A DNA stretch of 64,000 bases from positions 84,926,160-84,990,159 of the forward strand of contig NC_067495.1 in assembly GCF_947179515.1 (NCBI RefSeq), read 5' to 3'. Shown in pieces: positions 11,421-22,242 of this stretch. The stretch's first letter is position 1. Each line of letters begins with the position of its first letter. The DNA comes from Apodemus sylvaticus. Its lineage: Eukaryota > Chordata > Mammalia > Rodentia > Muridae. A program made the position numbers and the translations under genes. The notes below the pieces were generated by a model. It did no database searches and was not told where the DNA came from. It saw only the letters and a list, made by a program, of their open reading frames with translations.

Positions 11421-14400
11421 ATGACAGGAAGTAATAATCACTATTCCTTAATATCTCTTAACATCAATGGACTCAATTCACCAATAAAGAGACATAGACT
11501 AACAGACTGGATAAGGAAAGAGAACCCTACATTTTGCTGCATACAGGAAACACACCTAAATGTCAAAGACAAAAACTACCTTAGAGTAAAAGGCTGGAAG
11601 ACAATTTTACAAGCCAATGGTCTTGGGAAACGAGCCGGAGTAGGCATTCTAATATCAGATAAAAATGACTTTCAACCTAAAGTCATCAAAAGAGACACTG
11701 AGGGACACTTCTTGCTAGTCAAAGGAAAAATCCACCAAGAAGAACATTCAATTCTGAAAATTTATGTGCCAAATGCAAGGGCACCCTTATTCATAAAAGA
11801 AACTTTACTAAAGCTCAAAGGACACATTTCACCTAACACAATAATTGTGGGGGACTTCAACACTCCACTCTCCTCAATGGACCAATCAAGAAAAAAGAAA
11901 CTAAACAGGGGCATAGTAAAACTAATTGAAGCTTTGGACCAATTGGATTTGACTGATATTTATAGAACATTTCACCCTAAACAAAAGAATATACCTTTTT
12001 CTCAGCACCTCATGGTACCTTCTCCAAAATTGAGCATATAATTGGTCACAAGACAGACCTCAACAAATACAAGAAGATCGAACTAATCCCATGCCTCCTA
12101 TCAGATCCCCATGGTATAAGAATAGTTTTCAATAGCAACAAAAACAACAGATAGCCCACATACACATGGAGGCTGAACAATACTCTACTCAATGACACCT
12201 TGGCCAAGGAAGAAATAAAGAAAGAAATCAGAGGCTTTTGATAATTTAATAAAAATGAAGGCACAACATACCCAAATCTTTGGGACACAATGAAAGCACA
12301 ATGAAAGCTAAGAGGAAAACTGATAGCCCTGAGTGCCTCCAAAAAGAAAATGGAGAGAACATACACTAGCAGATTAAAGACCCACCTGAAAGCCCTGGAA
12401 CAAAAAGAAACTATTTCACCCAGGAGGAGTAGAAGACAGGAAATCATCAAACTCAGGGCTGAAATCAATCTAGTGGAAACAAAGAAAACCGTACAAAGTA
12501 TCAACAAAACCAGGAGCTGGTTCTTTGAGAAAATCAACAAGATAGATAGACCCTTAGCCAGACTGACCAAAGGGCACAGAGAAAGTATCCAAATTAACAA
12601 AATTAGATATGAAAAGGAAGATATTACAACAGAAACTGAGGAAATCAAAGAAATCATCAGATCCTATTACAAAAGCCTATACTCAAAATAACTGGAGCAT
12701 CTGGAGGAAATGGACAATTTCCTTGAAAGATACCAAATACCAAAATTAAATCAGGACCAAATAGATCATCTAAACAATCCCATAACCCCTAAAGAAATAG
12801 AAGGTGTCATAGAATTTCTTCCAACCAAAATAAGCACTGGATCAGATGGTTTCAGTGCAGAATTCTATCAGACCTTCAAAGAAGACCTAGCACCAATACT
12901 CTTCAAACTATTCCCCAAAATAGAAACAGAAGGAACACTACCCAATTCCTTCTACAAAGCTACAATTACGCTGATACCAAAACAACACAAAGATCCAACA
13001 AAGAGAACTTCAGACCAATTTCCCTTATGAACATCGATGCAAAAATACTCAATAAAATTCTTGCCAACCGAATCAAAGAACACATCAAAACGATCATCCA
13101 TCATGATCAAGTAGGCTTTATCCCAGGGATGCAGGGTTGGTTGAATATACGGAAATCCATCAATGCAATCCACTACATAAACAAACTCAAAGAAAAAAAA
13201 AACACATGGTCATTTAATTGGATGCTGAAAAAGCATTTGACAAAATTCAGCATCCTTTCATGCTTAAAGTCTTGGAAAGTACAGGAATTCAAGGCCCATA
13301 CCTAAACATAGTAAAATCAATATACAGCAAACTGGTAGCCAACATTAAACTAAATGGAGAGAAACTTGAAGCAATCCCACTAAAATCAGGGACTAGACAG
13401 GGCTGCCCACTTTCTCCTTATCTTTTCAATATTGTACTTGAGGTACTAGCTCGGGCAATTAGACAACATAAGGAGGTCAAAGGGATACAAATTGGAAAGG
13501 AAGAAGTCAAAATATCATTATTTGTAGATGATATGATAGTCTACCTAAGTGATCGAAAAAACTCCACTAGAGAACTCCTACAGCTGATAAACAACTTCAG
13601 CAAAGTGGCAGGTTATAAAATCAACTCAAGCAAATCAGTGGCCTTCCTATACTCAAAGGATAAGCAGGCTGAGAAAGAAATTAGGGAAATGACCCCCTTC
13701 ACAATATAAAGTGAAATATCTTTATATAAACAGTATAAAGTATCTTGGGGTGACTCTTACCAAACATGTGAAAGATCTGTAAGACAAGAACTTCAAGACT
13801 CTGAAAAGGAAATGGAAAGAGACCTCAAAAAATGGAAAAACCTCCCATGCTCGTGGATCGGCAGGATTAATATAGTTAATATGGCCATTTTGCCAAAAGC
13901 AATATAAAGATTCAAAGCAATACCCATCAAAAATCCCAAATCAATTCTTCACAGAGTTAGAAAGAGCCATCCTCAAATTCATCTGGAATAACAACAACAA
14001 CAACAACAACAACAAAAAAAAAAACCCAGGATAGTTAAAACTATTCTCAACAACAAAAGAAATTCTGGGGGGAATCAGTATCCCTGACCTCAAGCAATAT
14101 TACCGAGCAATAGTGTTAAAAACTGCATGGTATTGGTACAGTGACAGGCAGGCAGATCAATGGAACAGGATTGAAGATCCAGAAATGAACCCACACACCT
14201 ATGGCCACTTGATCCTCGACAAAGGGGCTGAAAACATCCAATGGGAAAAAGATAGCCTTTTCAACAAATGGTGCTGGTTCAACTGGAGGTCACCATGCAG
14301 AAGAATGCGAATTGATCCATCCTTGTCTCCTCGTACTAAGCTCAACTCCAAATGGATCAAGGACCTCCATATAAAGCCAGACACTCTGAAGCTAATAGAA

Positions 14401-15291
14401 AAGAAACTGGGAAAGACCCTTGAGGACATCGGTATGGGGGGAAATTTCCTTAACAGAACACCAATAGCTTATGCTCTAAGATCAAGAATTGACAAATGGG
14501 ACCTCATAAAATTACAAAAATTCTGTAAGGCAAAGGACACCATCAAAAATTGCAAATCAGAAGCCAACAAATTGGGAAAAGATCTTCACCAACCTTACAT
14601 CAGATAGAGGGCTAATATCCAATATATATAAAGAATTTATGAAGTTTGACTCCAGAAAATCAAATAACCCTATTAAAAAATTGAGTACAGAGTTAAGCAA
14701 AGAATTTTCATCTGAAGAACTTCGGATGGCAGAGAAGCATCTTAAAAAATGCTCAACTTCATTAGTCATTAGGGAAATGCAAATCAAAACAACCCTGAGA
14801 TTTCACCTTATACCAGTCAGAATGGCTAAGATTAAAAATTCAGGAGAAAACAGATGCTGGCGAGGATGTGGAGAAAGAGTAACCCTCCTCCACTGCTGGT
14901 GGGGATACAAATTGGTACAACCATTCTGGAAATCAGTCTGGCAGTTCCTCAGAAAACTGGGCACCTCATTTCCAGAAGATCCTACTATACCACTCCTGGG
15001 CATATACCCATAAGATTCCCCAGCATGTAATAAGGTACATGTTCCACTATGTTCATAGCAGCCCTATTTATAATTGCCAGAAGCTGGAAAGAGCCCTGGT
15101 ATCCCTCAACAGAAAAGTGGATGCAAAAAATGTGGTATATATACACAATGGAGTACTATTCAGCCATTAGAAACAATGAATTCATGAAATTCTTAGGCAA
15201 ATGGATGGAGCTGGAGAACATCATACTAAGTGAGGTAACCCAGGCTCAAAAGATGAATCATAGTATGCACTCACTAATAAGAGGGTGTTAA
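11421..15291 (+). pseudogene. L1-C ORF2 (endonuclease-reverse transcriptase), broken
   Basis: It starts 60 bases after ORF1 with ATG at 11421 and stays open for 206 codons through most of the endonuclease, including the N-terminal 'SLNING', 'QETHL' and 'GDFNT' motifs, then shifts frame near 11990. Further pieces are readable at 12350-12691, 12710-13030, 13027-13305, 13218-13709, 14113-14607, 14639-15013 and 15049-15291, in alternating frames. The reverse transcriptase active site reads FVDD (13521-13532) instead of the usual FADD. An AAC repeat at 13987-14027 has replaced an A-rich codon run. The natural stop is TAA at 15289-15291. No functional protein is possible. Confidence 0.93.
13987..14027 (+). 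repeat. (AAC)n microsatellite in L1-C ORF2
   Basis: About ten AAC units followed by a run of A. L1-G has a short A run at the same place, so the repeat expanded within this copy. Confidence 0.95.
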
Positions 15292-15592
15292 CTTAGAAAA
15301 CTGGAATAGCCAAAACATAATCCACACATCAAATGAGGTACAAGAAGAATGGAGGAGTGGCCCCTTGTTCTGGAAAGACTCAGTGAAGCAGTATAGGGCA
15401 GAACTAGAACAGGGAAGTGGGAAGGGTTGAGTGGGCAAACGGGGAGGGAAGGGTGCTTATCAGACTTTCAGGGAGTGGGGGTCTAGAAAAGGGGAAATGA
15501 TTTGAAATGTAAATAAAAATATATTGAATTAAAAAATTTAATAAACTTAATAAAAAATATGCCTAGTAACAAAAACAAACAAAAAAACAACA

Positions 15593-15606
15593 AACAATTG
15601 CATGGT
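15593..15606 (+). repeat. Target-site duplication of L1-C, right copy
   Basis: aacaattgcatggt, identical to 9421-9434, directly after the A-rich tail of L1-C. Confidence 0.97.
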
Positions 15607-15885
15607 ATTAGTACAGTGACAGGCAGGCATATCAATGGAATAGAATTTTAGACGCACAAATGAACCACACACCTATGATCACTTGATTTTGACAAAGCAG
15701 CTAAAACCATCTAGGGGGGAAAAAGAGTTATTTCAACATACAGTGCTCACCCAACTTGTTGTCAGCCTGCAGAAGAATTCAAATCAATCCATTCTTATCT
15801 CCTTATACTAAGGTCAAGTCCAAATGGTACCTCATACAATTACAAAGCTTCTTTAAGGCAAAGGACACTGTAAATAGGACAAATT
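15593..15885 (+). mobile_element. L1-B, inverted ORF2 arm, right part
   Basis: ORF2 sequence resumes exactly where it was broken at 9434: the bases after the duplication continue the 'tggtattagtacagtgacaggcaggc' region and run to about 15885 ('ggacactgtaaataggacaaa'). It lacks any further 3' part, which instead lies at 8690-9017 in opposite orientation. Confidence 0.88.
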
Positions 15886-16247
15886 TGTAATCTCTCCTTT
15901 GTGTTTTTATTTTATTTTTACAACTTCTTGCATTTGCCCTCTCTAGGAATAAACTGTCTACTTCTGGATTGATGCCATTAAATTGTGAAGCAGAACCTTT
16001 CAAATGTCCCTCAGGGTTGAATACATATTTCTCTGTCTGCTTCCAAATATTGGTAGCCAAGCATTTCTCTTGAGTGTAGATGTCATTTCATGAAGTTTAT
16101 CCTAATCAATGACAGGCAAATACAAATATATAAAGACCCTGAAACTTGTTTCAAAGTCATTCTTCTAATTTCATATCAGCTCACTTTCTTTTGCCCAATC
16201 TTATGCCCTTCTGTCTTTCATGGATATTAATCTTTCAAAATCATTTT
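15886..16247. other. Unassigned AT-rich sequence
   Basis: No supported gene or repeat. Confidence 0.5.
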
Positions 16248-16450
16248 AGGCTTATTTATTTATGTGTATCTGTTGCCTGCATATATACAATATACACTTG
16301 TTGCCTTTTATAGTCACACAAAAAGTATCAAATCTCTTGGGATTGGAGTTATATATCATTGTGAACCCCCATGAAGATGCTGGGAAATGAACCCAGATCC
16401 CTTGTAAAAGCAAGAAGTGAGTTTAAGCTGAGAGCTGTGTTTCCAGCTCC
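16248..16450 (-). mobile_element. B2/B3-type SINE, minus strand
   Basis: Read backwards it begins with the ctggaaacacagctctcagc-type tRNA-derived head at 16450 and passes through 'gggatctgggttcatttccc' to an A-rich end near 16250. It is strongly diverged, and I saw no target-site duplication. Confidence 0.72.
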
Positions 16451-17584
16451 AACACATGTTCAATGTATAGTATATCTCCCTAAGTACAGCATTGCCCACA
16501 GATTTACACCTCAAAATTTGTTACTGAAGCAACACCACAAATTTCAATAACCCCTTCTTTTAGTTATCAATTTCAATGACATATATATACTAAAATGAAA
16601 AGAGACTTTTTTCCACCTCATTAAATCCAGAGCACATTGGATATTGGCTGGTTTAAGAAGTACTGCTGAAAACATAAGTGAATGAATTGAAATATATTCA
16701 AATGTTGCAATCAGAAGTCCAAGTTAGACCTAGAGACATATAGCAAATGCAAGATACTTTCTGTCAAAGATGTACATTCTCTGGTCATTATAGACTAGAA
16801 GAAGAAATTAATAACAGGTAACAGTTTTAAACAAAACAGAAGGTAAAGCTTTTAGAAATCATTAGAGTGTTTAATTGTTTCAGCAAAGCCAGTTTCTAAG
16901 TGAAACATAATTTCCTACTTAATTAATCCAACTAGTCAAATTATGTTGCATAGAAAAATCTATTGTTCATTAATTGTTGCTTTAATTAAAACAAAGAACT
17001 TAATTCTGCCTCCAGGTAGAGTAGACTGTACAAATTTCTTTAATCTAAGCTCAATTCTGCTACAATCCTTGAACTCTTGGGAATGCTTCCCTAATGTGAA
17101 AATACTAAGCATAGTGAAGATCATAATTTAACATGTGTAACACATATCCATAATGATTCCCAAATGGAATTCAAAAACATTTTTAACTGCTTAGGATATT
17201 AGAGCACTACATTTTTCAGTGAATCACTACAAACCTACAGCTAAATTTCAGACATTTAATGTACACAATTTTGAAATATTATGCTAATCTAGAGACACTA
17301 CAATAAAAGCTTCATGAACTAATACTTTTCACATATTCATGTTTAAAAATAAATATTGAAATCCCACCCTTACCTCCATGAGAAATTTATAACTCAAGAA
17401 CAATTTCCAGCAATTTCAGAAGTTTAAGATTGATTTATTATAGCTCATGCCATCTTCATGTCATTATTTACATGTGTTTATCTGCATTTAAACCAGTGGA
17501 GAATTCCACTCTTACATTTAAGAATTAAATAAAATCATTGGCATCTTCTTAAAAATGCAAGAACAATAAGTGAAAATAATGTTT
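16451..17584. other. Unassigned AT-rich sequence
   Basis: About 1.1 kb without a supported gene, repeat or RNA. The only open frames are short and show no recognisable protein. Confidence 0.5.
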
Positions 17585-18240
17585 TTGTTAGATAATATTC
17601 TTTCTTTACATATCAAATGATTTCCCCTTTCTTGCCCCCCCATGAAAGTCCCATAATCCATTTCCCCTGCCCCATTCCCCAATCAACCCCCTCCCACTTC
17701 CCTGTCCAAATATTCCCCTATACTGCTGCATTGAGCCTTCCCAAGACCAGAGGCCTCTCCTCCCATTGATGTCCAACAAGGCCATCCTCTGCTGCCTATG
17801 CATCAGGAGCCATCAGTAATACCATGTCACTATCTGGTTCATGGTTTTCTCCCTGGGAGCTCTGGGAATACTGGGTGGCTCATATCTTTGTTCCTCCTAG
17901 GGTGCTGCAAACTCCTTTAGCTCCTTGGATCCTTTCTCTAGCTCCCCCATTGGAGACCCTGTGCTCAGTTCAATGGCTAGCTGAGAGTGCCCCCCTCTGT
18001 ATTTGTCATGCACTAGCAAGGCTTCCAGGGTAACAGCTGTATCCGGCTCTAGGCAGCAAACACTTGTGGGCACCAATAATTATGTCTGGATTTTGTAATT
18101 TTATATGAGATGGACCACTAGGTGGGGTAGTCTCTGGATGGTCTTTTGCTCAGTCTCTGCCCCACACACTTTGTCTCTGTATCTCCTTCAGTGGGTATTT
18201 TGCTCCCCCTTCTAAGAAGGATCAGAGTATCCATACTTTG
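17585..18240 (-). mobile_element. L1-D, 3' end arm, left part
   Basis: Minus-strand L1 3' untranslated region: T-rich end, C-rich block, 'ggcctctcctcccattgat', 'ctttctctagctcccccattgg', 'ggggtagtctctggatggtc' and 'atccatactttg'. It is interrupted at 18240 by an LTR-containing insertion and resumes at 18821. The interrupting element is bracketed by atactttg on both sides. Confidence 0.9.
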
Positions 18241-18253
18241 TGATGACATTTGT

Positions 18254-18271
18254 TTCTGGGTTTTGGCACCA
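18254..18271 (-). promoter_or_regulatory. Retroviral primer-binding site remnant, tRNA-Phe type
   Basis: On the plus strand the 18 bases match the 3' end of a phenylalanine tRNA including CCA at 15 of 18 positions, by my memory of that tRNA end. It sits two bases outside the LTR end, the expected place for the site where a tRNA primes reverse transcription. IAP-type ERVK elements use tRNA-Phe, which is why I place the LTR there. Confidence 0.65.
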
Positions 18272-18470
18272 TATGAAGGGGTCATCAAAAGAGAGAGAGA
18301 GGGGTTTGGGGAATATGCCATGGCGGTGTGGGGGAGAAGGGGCTGCCAAGATGGGCTCATACCCAGGTACCTTCCCCCCCCCCCCAGGGACCACAGGCAC
18401 ACAGACATGGTATAGAATAGAGTTTATTCAGGGCAGAGGATGAGAGCTAATGGTATAGTGGGGGCAGAGG

Positions 18471-18476
<6 letters not shown>

Positions 18477-18520
<44 letters not shown>
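18477..18520 (+). repeat. (GA)n tract in LTR
   Basis: Uninterrupted GA repeat of about 44 bases within the transcribed part of the LTR at 18274-18804. Confidence 0.95.
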
Positions 18521-18526
<6 letters not shown>

Positions 18527-18619
18527 AAGAGTGGAGGCCAGCCATAACCACATAGAGAGACAGGGAGGGGAGGATAGGCCAAGAGGGGCAGAGAGGTGAG
18601 AGTGCCAAGAGGCAAGAGC

Positions 18620-18622
<3 letters not shown>

Positions 18623-18684
<62 letters not shown>
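18623..18684 (+). repeat. Second (GA)n tract in LTR
   Basis: Uninterrupted GA repeat of about 60 bases in the same LTR. Confidence 0.95.
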
Positions 18685-18689
<5 letters not shown>

Positions 18690-18820
18690 AGGAGGGGCAA
18701 ACAGCCCCTTTTATAGTGGGCCAGGTCTACCTGGCTGCTGCCAGGCAACTATGGGAGGGGCATATCTGGCTGTTGCTAGGTAATTGTGGGGTGTAGCTTA
18801 GACAGAATACTAATACTTTG

Positions 18821-18995
18821 TTCTTCCCTCTTCTTGGGCATCATTTGATATGTGAATTGTATCGTCAGTATTCTAAGCTTCTTGGCTAACATCCACTTAT
18901 CAGTGAGTGCATAGGATTTGTGTTCTTTTGTGATTGGGTTACCTTACTTTAGATGATATTTTCCAGTTCTACCCATTTGCCTAAGAATTTCATGA
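18821..18995 (-). mobile_element. L1-D, 3' end arm, right part
   Basis: Continues the minus-strand L1 exactly after the LTR insertion: 'ttcttccctcttcttggg', 'taacatccacttatcag', 'tgattgggttacc' and the end of ORF2 ('atttgcctaagaatttcatgag'). At 18995 it meets plus-strand ORF2 sequence. Confidence 0.9.
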
Positions 18996-19562
18996 GCTAA
19001 ACAAATAATTCTCAAATCAAGAATATAGAATGACTGAGAAGCACCTAAAGAAATATTAAACATTCTTAACAATCAGGGAAATGCAAAGCAAAGCAACCTT
19101 GAGAATCCACCTCTCACCAGACAGAATGGCTACGATCAAAAACTCGGGTAAGAGCAGATGCTGACAAGGATGTGGGGAAAGATAAACACTCATCCATTGC
19201 TGGTGGGATTGCAAACTGGTATAACCACTCTGAAAATCAGTTTGGCAGTAGTTCAGAAAATTTGACATAGTACTACCTGAGGACTTAGCTCTACCACTCC
19301 TGGGCATATACCCAGAAGATGCCCCAACATGTAATGAGGACACATGCTCCACTATGTTCATAGCAGACTTATTTATAATAGCCAGAAGCTATAAAGAACC
19401 CAGATGTCCCTCAAGAGAGGAATGGATATGGAAAATGTAGTACATTTTCACAATGTAGTACTACTCAATTATTTAAAACAATGAATTCATGAAATTCTTA
19501 GGCAAATGGATGATAAGTGCATATTAGCCCAGAAGCTCAGAATACTCAAGATATAAATCACA
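18996..19562 (+). mobile_element. L1-D, inverted arm with ORF2 C-terminus
   Basis: Plus-strand end of L1 ORF2: 'cctaaagaaatattaaacattc', the region of the cysteine motif, 'ccactcctgggcatataccc', and 'atgaaattcttaggcaaatgg' at about 19490-19508. The last piece, about 19514-19562, matches the start of an L1 3' untranslated region after an apparent gap of some 85 bases. The end of this arm repeats sequence that begins the minus-strand arm at 18975-18995, as expected for one inverted (twin-primed) insertion. Confidence 0.85.
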
Positions 19563-19565
19563 TAC

Positions 19566-20034
19566 CAGTGTGCTACGTGGAGCAGCAGAGGGAGTGACTC
19601 CCCGCAGCCATTTTCGCTGCCTGCCAGGGCAGAAAAACATAACTAGGTACTGCATTATCCTGAGCTTAAGATCTCTGGGAGTGCAAAGAGCCAGGGGTCT
19701 GCCTGCACCCAGGACCTGAGCACGCAGGCGGTTCATCTATGAGCCTGCTGGTCGTGGGGCCTGTATCTTACATGGAGAGCAGCAGAGGGAGTGACTCTCT
19801 CCACTGCCATATTCGCTCCATGACAGAGCAGGCTGGGAACACCTGGTTCATTGAGACATCCCAACCCACATTGCATGTGGCAAGACTCAGCAGGGCTCCA
19901 AAGGCACAAAAGAGGAAAGCAGCATATCTGCAATCTGTGCCAGAGGAAACCCAGTCATGGAAATAGCCTTAAAGGTCCACAGGAGGTTGAAGCACCAGCC
20001 AGTGACAAGACCATCTAATACCAGTGAGAATTAC
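19566..20034 (+). promoter_or_regulatory. L1-E 5' untranslated region with two monomer-like units
   Basis: 'ggagcagcagagggagtgactc' at about 19580 returns as 'gagagcagcagagggagtgactc' at about 19778, a period of roughly 200 bases, each followed by a 'gccat(a/t)ttcgct' segment. Such tandem monomers form the promoter of many rodent L1 elements. Only about two units remain, and a non-monomer linker leads to ORF1. Confidence 0.78.
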
Positions 20035-21257
20035 ATGGATAAAGGCAAACGTAGGAACGTTAATAACAGAAACCAAGGCATATGGCAGCATCTGAACCCA
20101 ATTCTCCAACAACAGCAATTCCTGGATACCCCAACACACCAGAAAAACAAGAGGTGGATTTAAAATTACTGGTCAGGATGCTGTTAGAGGAACACATGAA
20201 GTACATAAATAAATCTCTTTAAAAAAATTCAGGAGAAAAATGATAAAAAGCTAGAAGCCCTTACAAGGGAGACACAAAAATCACTTAAAGAAATTCAGGA
20301 GAATATAGGTCAGAAGCTAGTAACCAATAAGGAGGAAATGCAAAACTCACTTAAAGAAATACAGGAGAACTTTGATTAACAGGCAGAAGTCATGAAAGAG
20401 GAAACACAAAAATCTCTCCAAGAAGTACAGGAAAACACAAACAAACAAGTGAAGGAACTGATCAAAAACATATAGGATCTAAAAACAGAAGTAGACACAA
20501 CTAAGAAATCACAAAGCGAGACAAATTTGGAAGTAGAAAACCTTGGGAAGAAATCAGGGACCATAGATGCAAATATCAACAACAGAATACAAGAGATAGA
20601 AAATCTCAGATACTGAAGATACCATAGAAACCAAGAACTCAACAGTCAAAGAAAATGCAAAATGTAAAAAGCTTATAACCCAAAACATCCAGGAAGTCCA
20701 GGACACAATGAGAAAGCCAAACCTAAGGATTATAGGCATTGATGAGAGTGAAGATTTACAACTTAATGGGCCAGAAAATATCTTCAACAAAATTATGGAA
20801 GAAAACCTCCCTAACCTAAAGAGAGAGATACCCATGAATATGCAAGAAGTCTACAGAACTCCAAATAGACTGGACCAGAAGAGAAATACCTTCTATCACA
20901 TAATAATCAAAACCCAAATGTACTAAACACAGAAAGAATACTTAGGCCACTAAGAGAAAAGGGGCAAGTAACATATAAAGGACGACCTATCAGAATTGTA
21001 CCAGACTTCTCACCAGAGACCATGAAACCTAGAAGATCCTGGATGGAGCTCATGCAGATTATAAGAGAACACAAATGCCAGCCAAGACTACTACACCCAG
21101 TGAAACTCTCAATCACTATAGATGGAGAAACCAAGATATTCCATGACAAAACCAAATTTACACAATATGTTTCTACAAACCCAGCCCTACAAAGGATAAT
21201 AGTGGGAAAACACCATTACAAGGAGGGCAACTATAACCTGTAAAAAGCAGGATATTA
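20035..21257 (+). pseudogene. L1-E ORF1 (RNA-binding protein), broken
   Basis: Begins with ATG at 20035 (reading M-D-K-G-K) and covers coiled coil, RNA-recognition-like domain and C-terminal domain. The coiled-coil region has the ETQKSLKEIQ-type repeats in changed frames with stops near 20220, 20380 and 20475. The later part is readable from 20708 ('LRIIGIDESEDL') with a frame change near 20920 and again a readable C-terminus to 21243. It cannot make a full protein. Confidence 0.88.
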
Positions 21258-21316
21258 AACTTCTTTCATCAAACCCAAAAGAAGATAACCACATAAGTAT
21301 AAAATTGACACCAAAA

Positions 21317-21617
21317 ATGATAGGAAGCAATAACCACTACTCCTTAATATCTCTTAACATCAATGGAGTCAATTCCCCAATAAAAAAGACATAGACTAAT
21401 AGACTGGATACATAAACAGGACCCTACATTTTGCTGCATACAGGAAATACACCTCAGTGACAAAGACAAAAACTGCCTTAGAGTAAAAGGCTGGAAGACA
21501 ATTCTACAAGCAAATGGTCTTAGGAAACAAGCCGGAGTTACCATTCTAATATCAGATAAAATTGACTTTCAACCTCATGTCATCAAAAGAGACATGGAAG
21601 GATACTTCTTGCTGGTC
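21317..21617 (+). pseudogene. L1-E ORF2, N-terminal endonuclease fragment
   Basis: Starts with ATG at 21317 and codes for the first about 100 residues of the endonuclease ('SLNING'-type start, 'QE(I/T)HLS', 'KIDFQP') with at least one frame change near 21385. It ends at 21617 where 3' untranslated sequence follows directly. Reverse transcriptase and C-terminus are absent. Confidence 0.88.
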
Positions 21618-21691
21618 AATAATACTTTGGTCATTCTTAGAAGGTAGAAAAAAGTATCCATGTTAGAAATTACAGAGAAAAAGTGTGGAGC

Positions 21692-21774
21692 AGAGACTGA
21701 AGAAAAGGCCATCCAGAGGCTGCCCCTCCTGCGGATCCATCTCATACACAGTCACCAAACTCAGACACTATTGT
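21692..21774 (+). repeat. 83-bp direct repeat, copy 1
   Basis: A part of the L1-E 3' untranslated region from 'agagactgaag' to 'gacactattgt'. It recurs at 22243-22325 with four differences (about 95 % identity). Confidence 0.93.
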
Positions 21775-22242
21775 ATCTGCCCTTGGCTACATACAAATGG
21801 TTCAGGTTCCCTGGAAGGAAAGCTGGGGCTAGGAAACAGGTGACAAGAGAAACATGGAACAAAGGCAAGATTCCTGCTCAAGGCTCAAACTTTATATCAT
21901 GTCTCACAATTTAAGGCTTTAGGGTGAGATACTCCTTCCCAAAGTTCTCCAGGGTGCTCGCTCTGCTGTTCCATACTGCCCAGAGGGTAGCCTGCTCAAT
22001 TGGGTAAACTGTAGGTCTGGGAGATCACAGGACTTCACCTTATCCCAGTGCTCAGCTCCAGGCTATCATTAGGTGTTAGCTAGCAGGTAATTCACAGGAA
22101 GCTGCAGGTTCTTGGAGAACAGTGGGCCAGGTCTTCAAAGGCTAAGAAATAATGGTTAGACCTCAGGTTCAAAAATCCTGTTCAAAGGCTGATGGGGGGA
22201 GGGCACAGTTCCTGAAAGGTGGCATGACATGGCATGATATAG
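21775..22242. other. 468-bp unidentified block between direct repeats
   Basis: Not L1 sequence. It has moderate GC and no coding potential. Read on the minus strand it has a 'tataaagtttgag' and 'gcaggaatcttgcctttgttcc' order that reminds me of the R-U5 part of ERVK-type LTRs, but I cannot identify it. It lies exactly between the two 83-base copies of L1 sequence. Confidence 0.6.

Larger units (their letters stand above)
9435..15592 (+). mobile_element. L1-C: full-length L1 inserted into L1-B
   Basis: A complete plus-strand L1 of about 6.16 kb: 5' untranslated region, ORF1, ORF2, a short 3' untranslated region (15292 to about 15535) ending in AATAAA-like and A-rich tail sequence to 15592. A perfect 14-bp target-site duplication brackets it. 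It interrupts the ORF2 arm of L1-B, whose halves match each other across the insertion. The ORFs are close in sequence to those of L1-G, and the 3' untranslated region has the same landmarks ('tggccccttgttctggaaag', 'gggagtggggg', 'tttgaaatgtaaataaa'). Both ORFs are broken, so it is an older or less protected member of that lineage. Confidence 0.96.
18274..18804 (-). repeat. ERVK-like LTR, 531 bp
   Basis: Ends are TG...CA. Read on the minus strand it has a TATA box (ctataaaagg, complement of 18707-18716), two long CT tracts (complement of the GA runs) and an AATAAA polyadenylation signal (complement of 18423-18428), in the order U3-R-U5. The distance from TATA to polyadenylation signal is about 290 bases. 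The GA tracts and the C run at 18378-18391 are length-variable types of sequence. Confidence 0.8.
18241..18812 (-). mobile_element. LTR plus primer-binding-site remnant inserted in L1-D
   Basis: A retroviral-type LTR (18274-18804) and a short piece downstream of it, in minus orientation, sit inside the L1-D 3' untranslated region. atactttg occurs at 18233-18240 and 18813-18820. That is 8 bases; ERVK elements normally make 6, so two of the bases may match by chance, or the insertion may not be a standard integration. Besides the LTR there are about 33 bases on the left (primer-binding site plus about 13 bases) and 8 extra bases on the right. No internal coding sequence remains. Confidence 0.8.

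Noticed and set aside
12046..12657. 203-codon open frame on the minus strand
   Set aside because: It is antisense to L1-C ORF2. A similar antisense frame lies at the same place in L1-G (33631-33984), as expected from the A-rich sense strand, which has few stops in reverse.
18428..18748. Open frames of repeated Ser-Leu or Arg-Glu
   Set aside because: They are translations of the GA tracts in the LTR. Repeats of two bases have no stops, so the frames mean nothing.
21319..21620. Spliced L1 transcript as origin of the L1-E and L1-J deletions
   Set aside because: The visible joints lack GT/AG-type ends and show short shared words, so ordinary deletion is the simpler reading.
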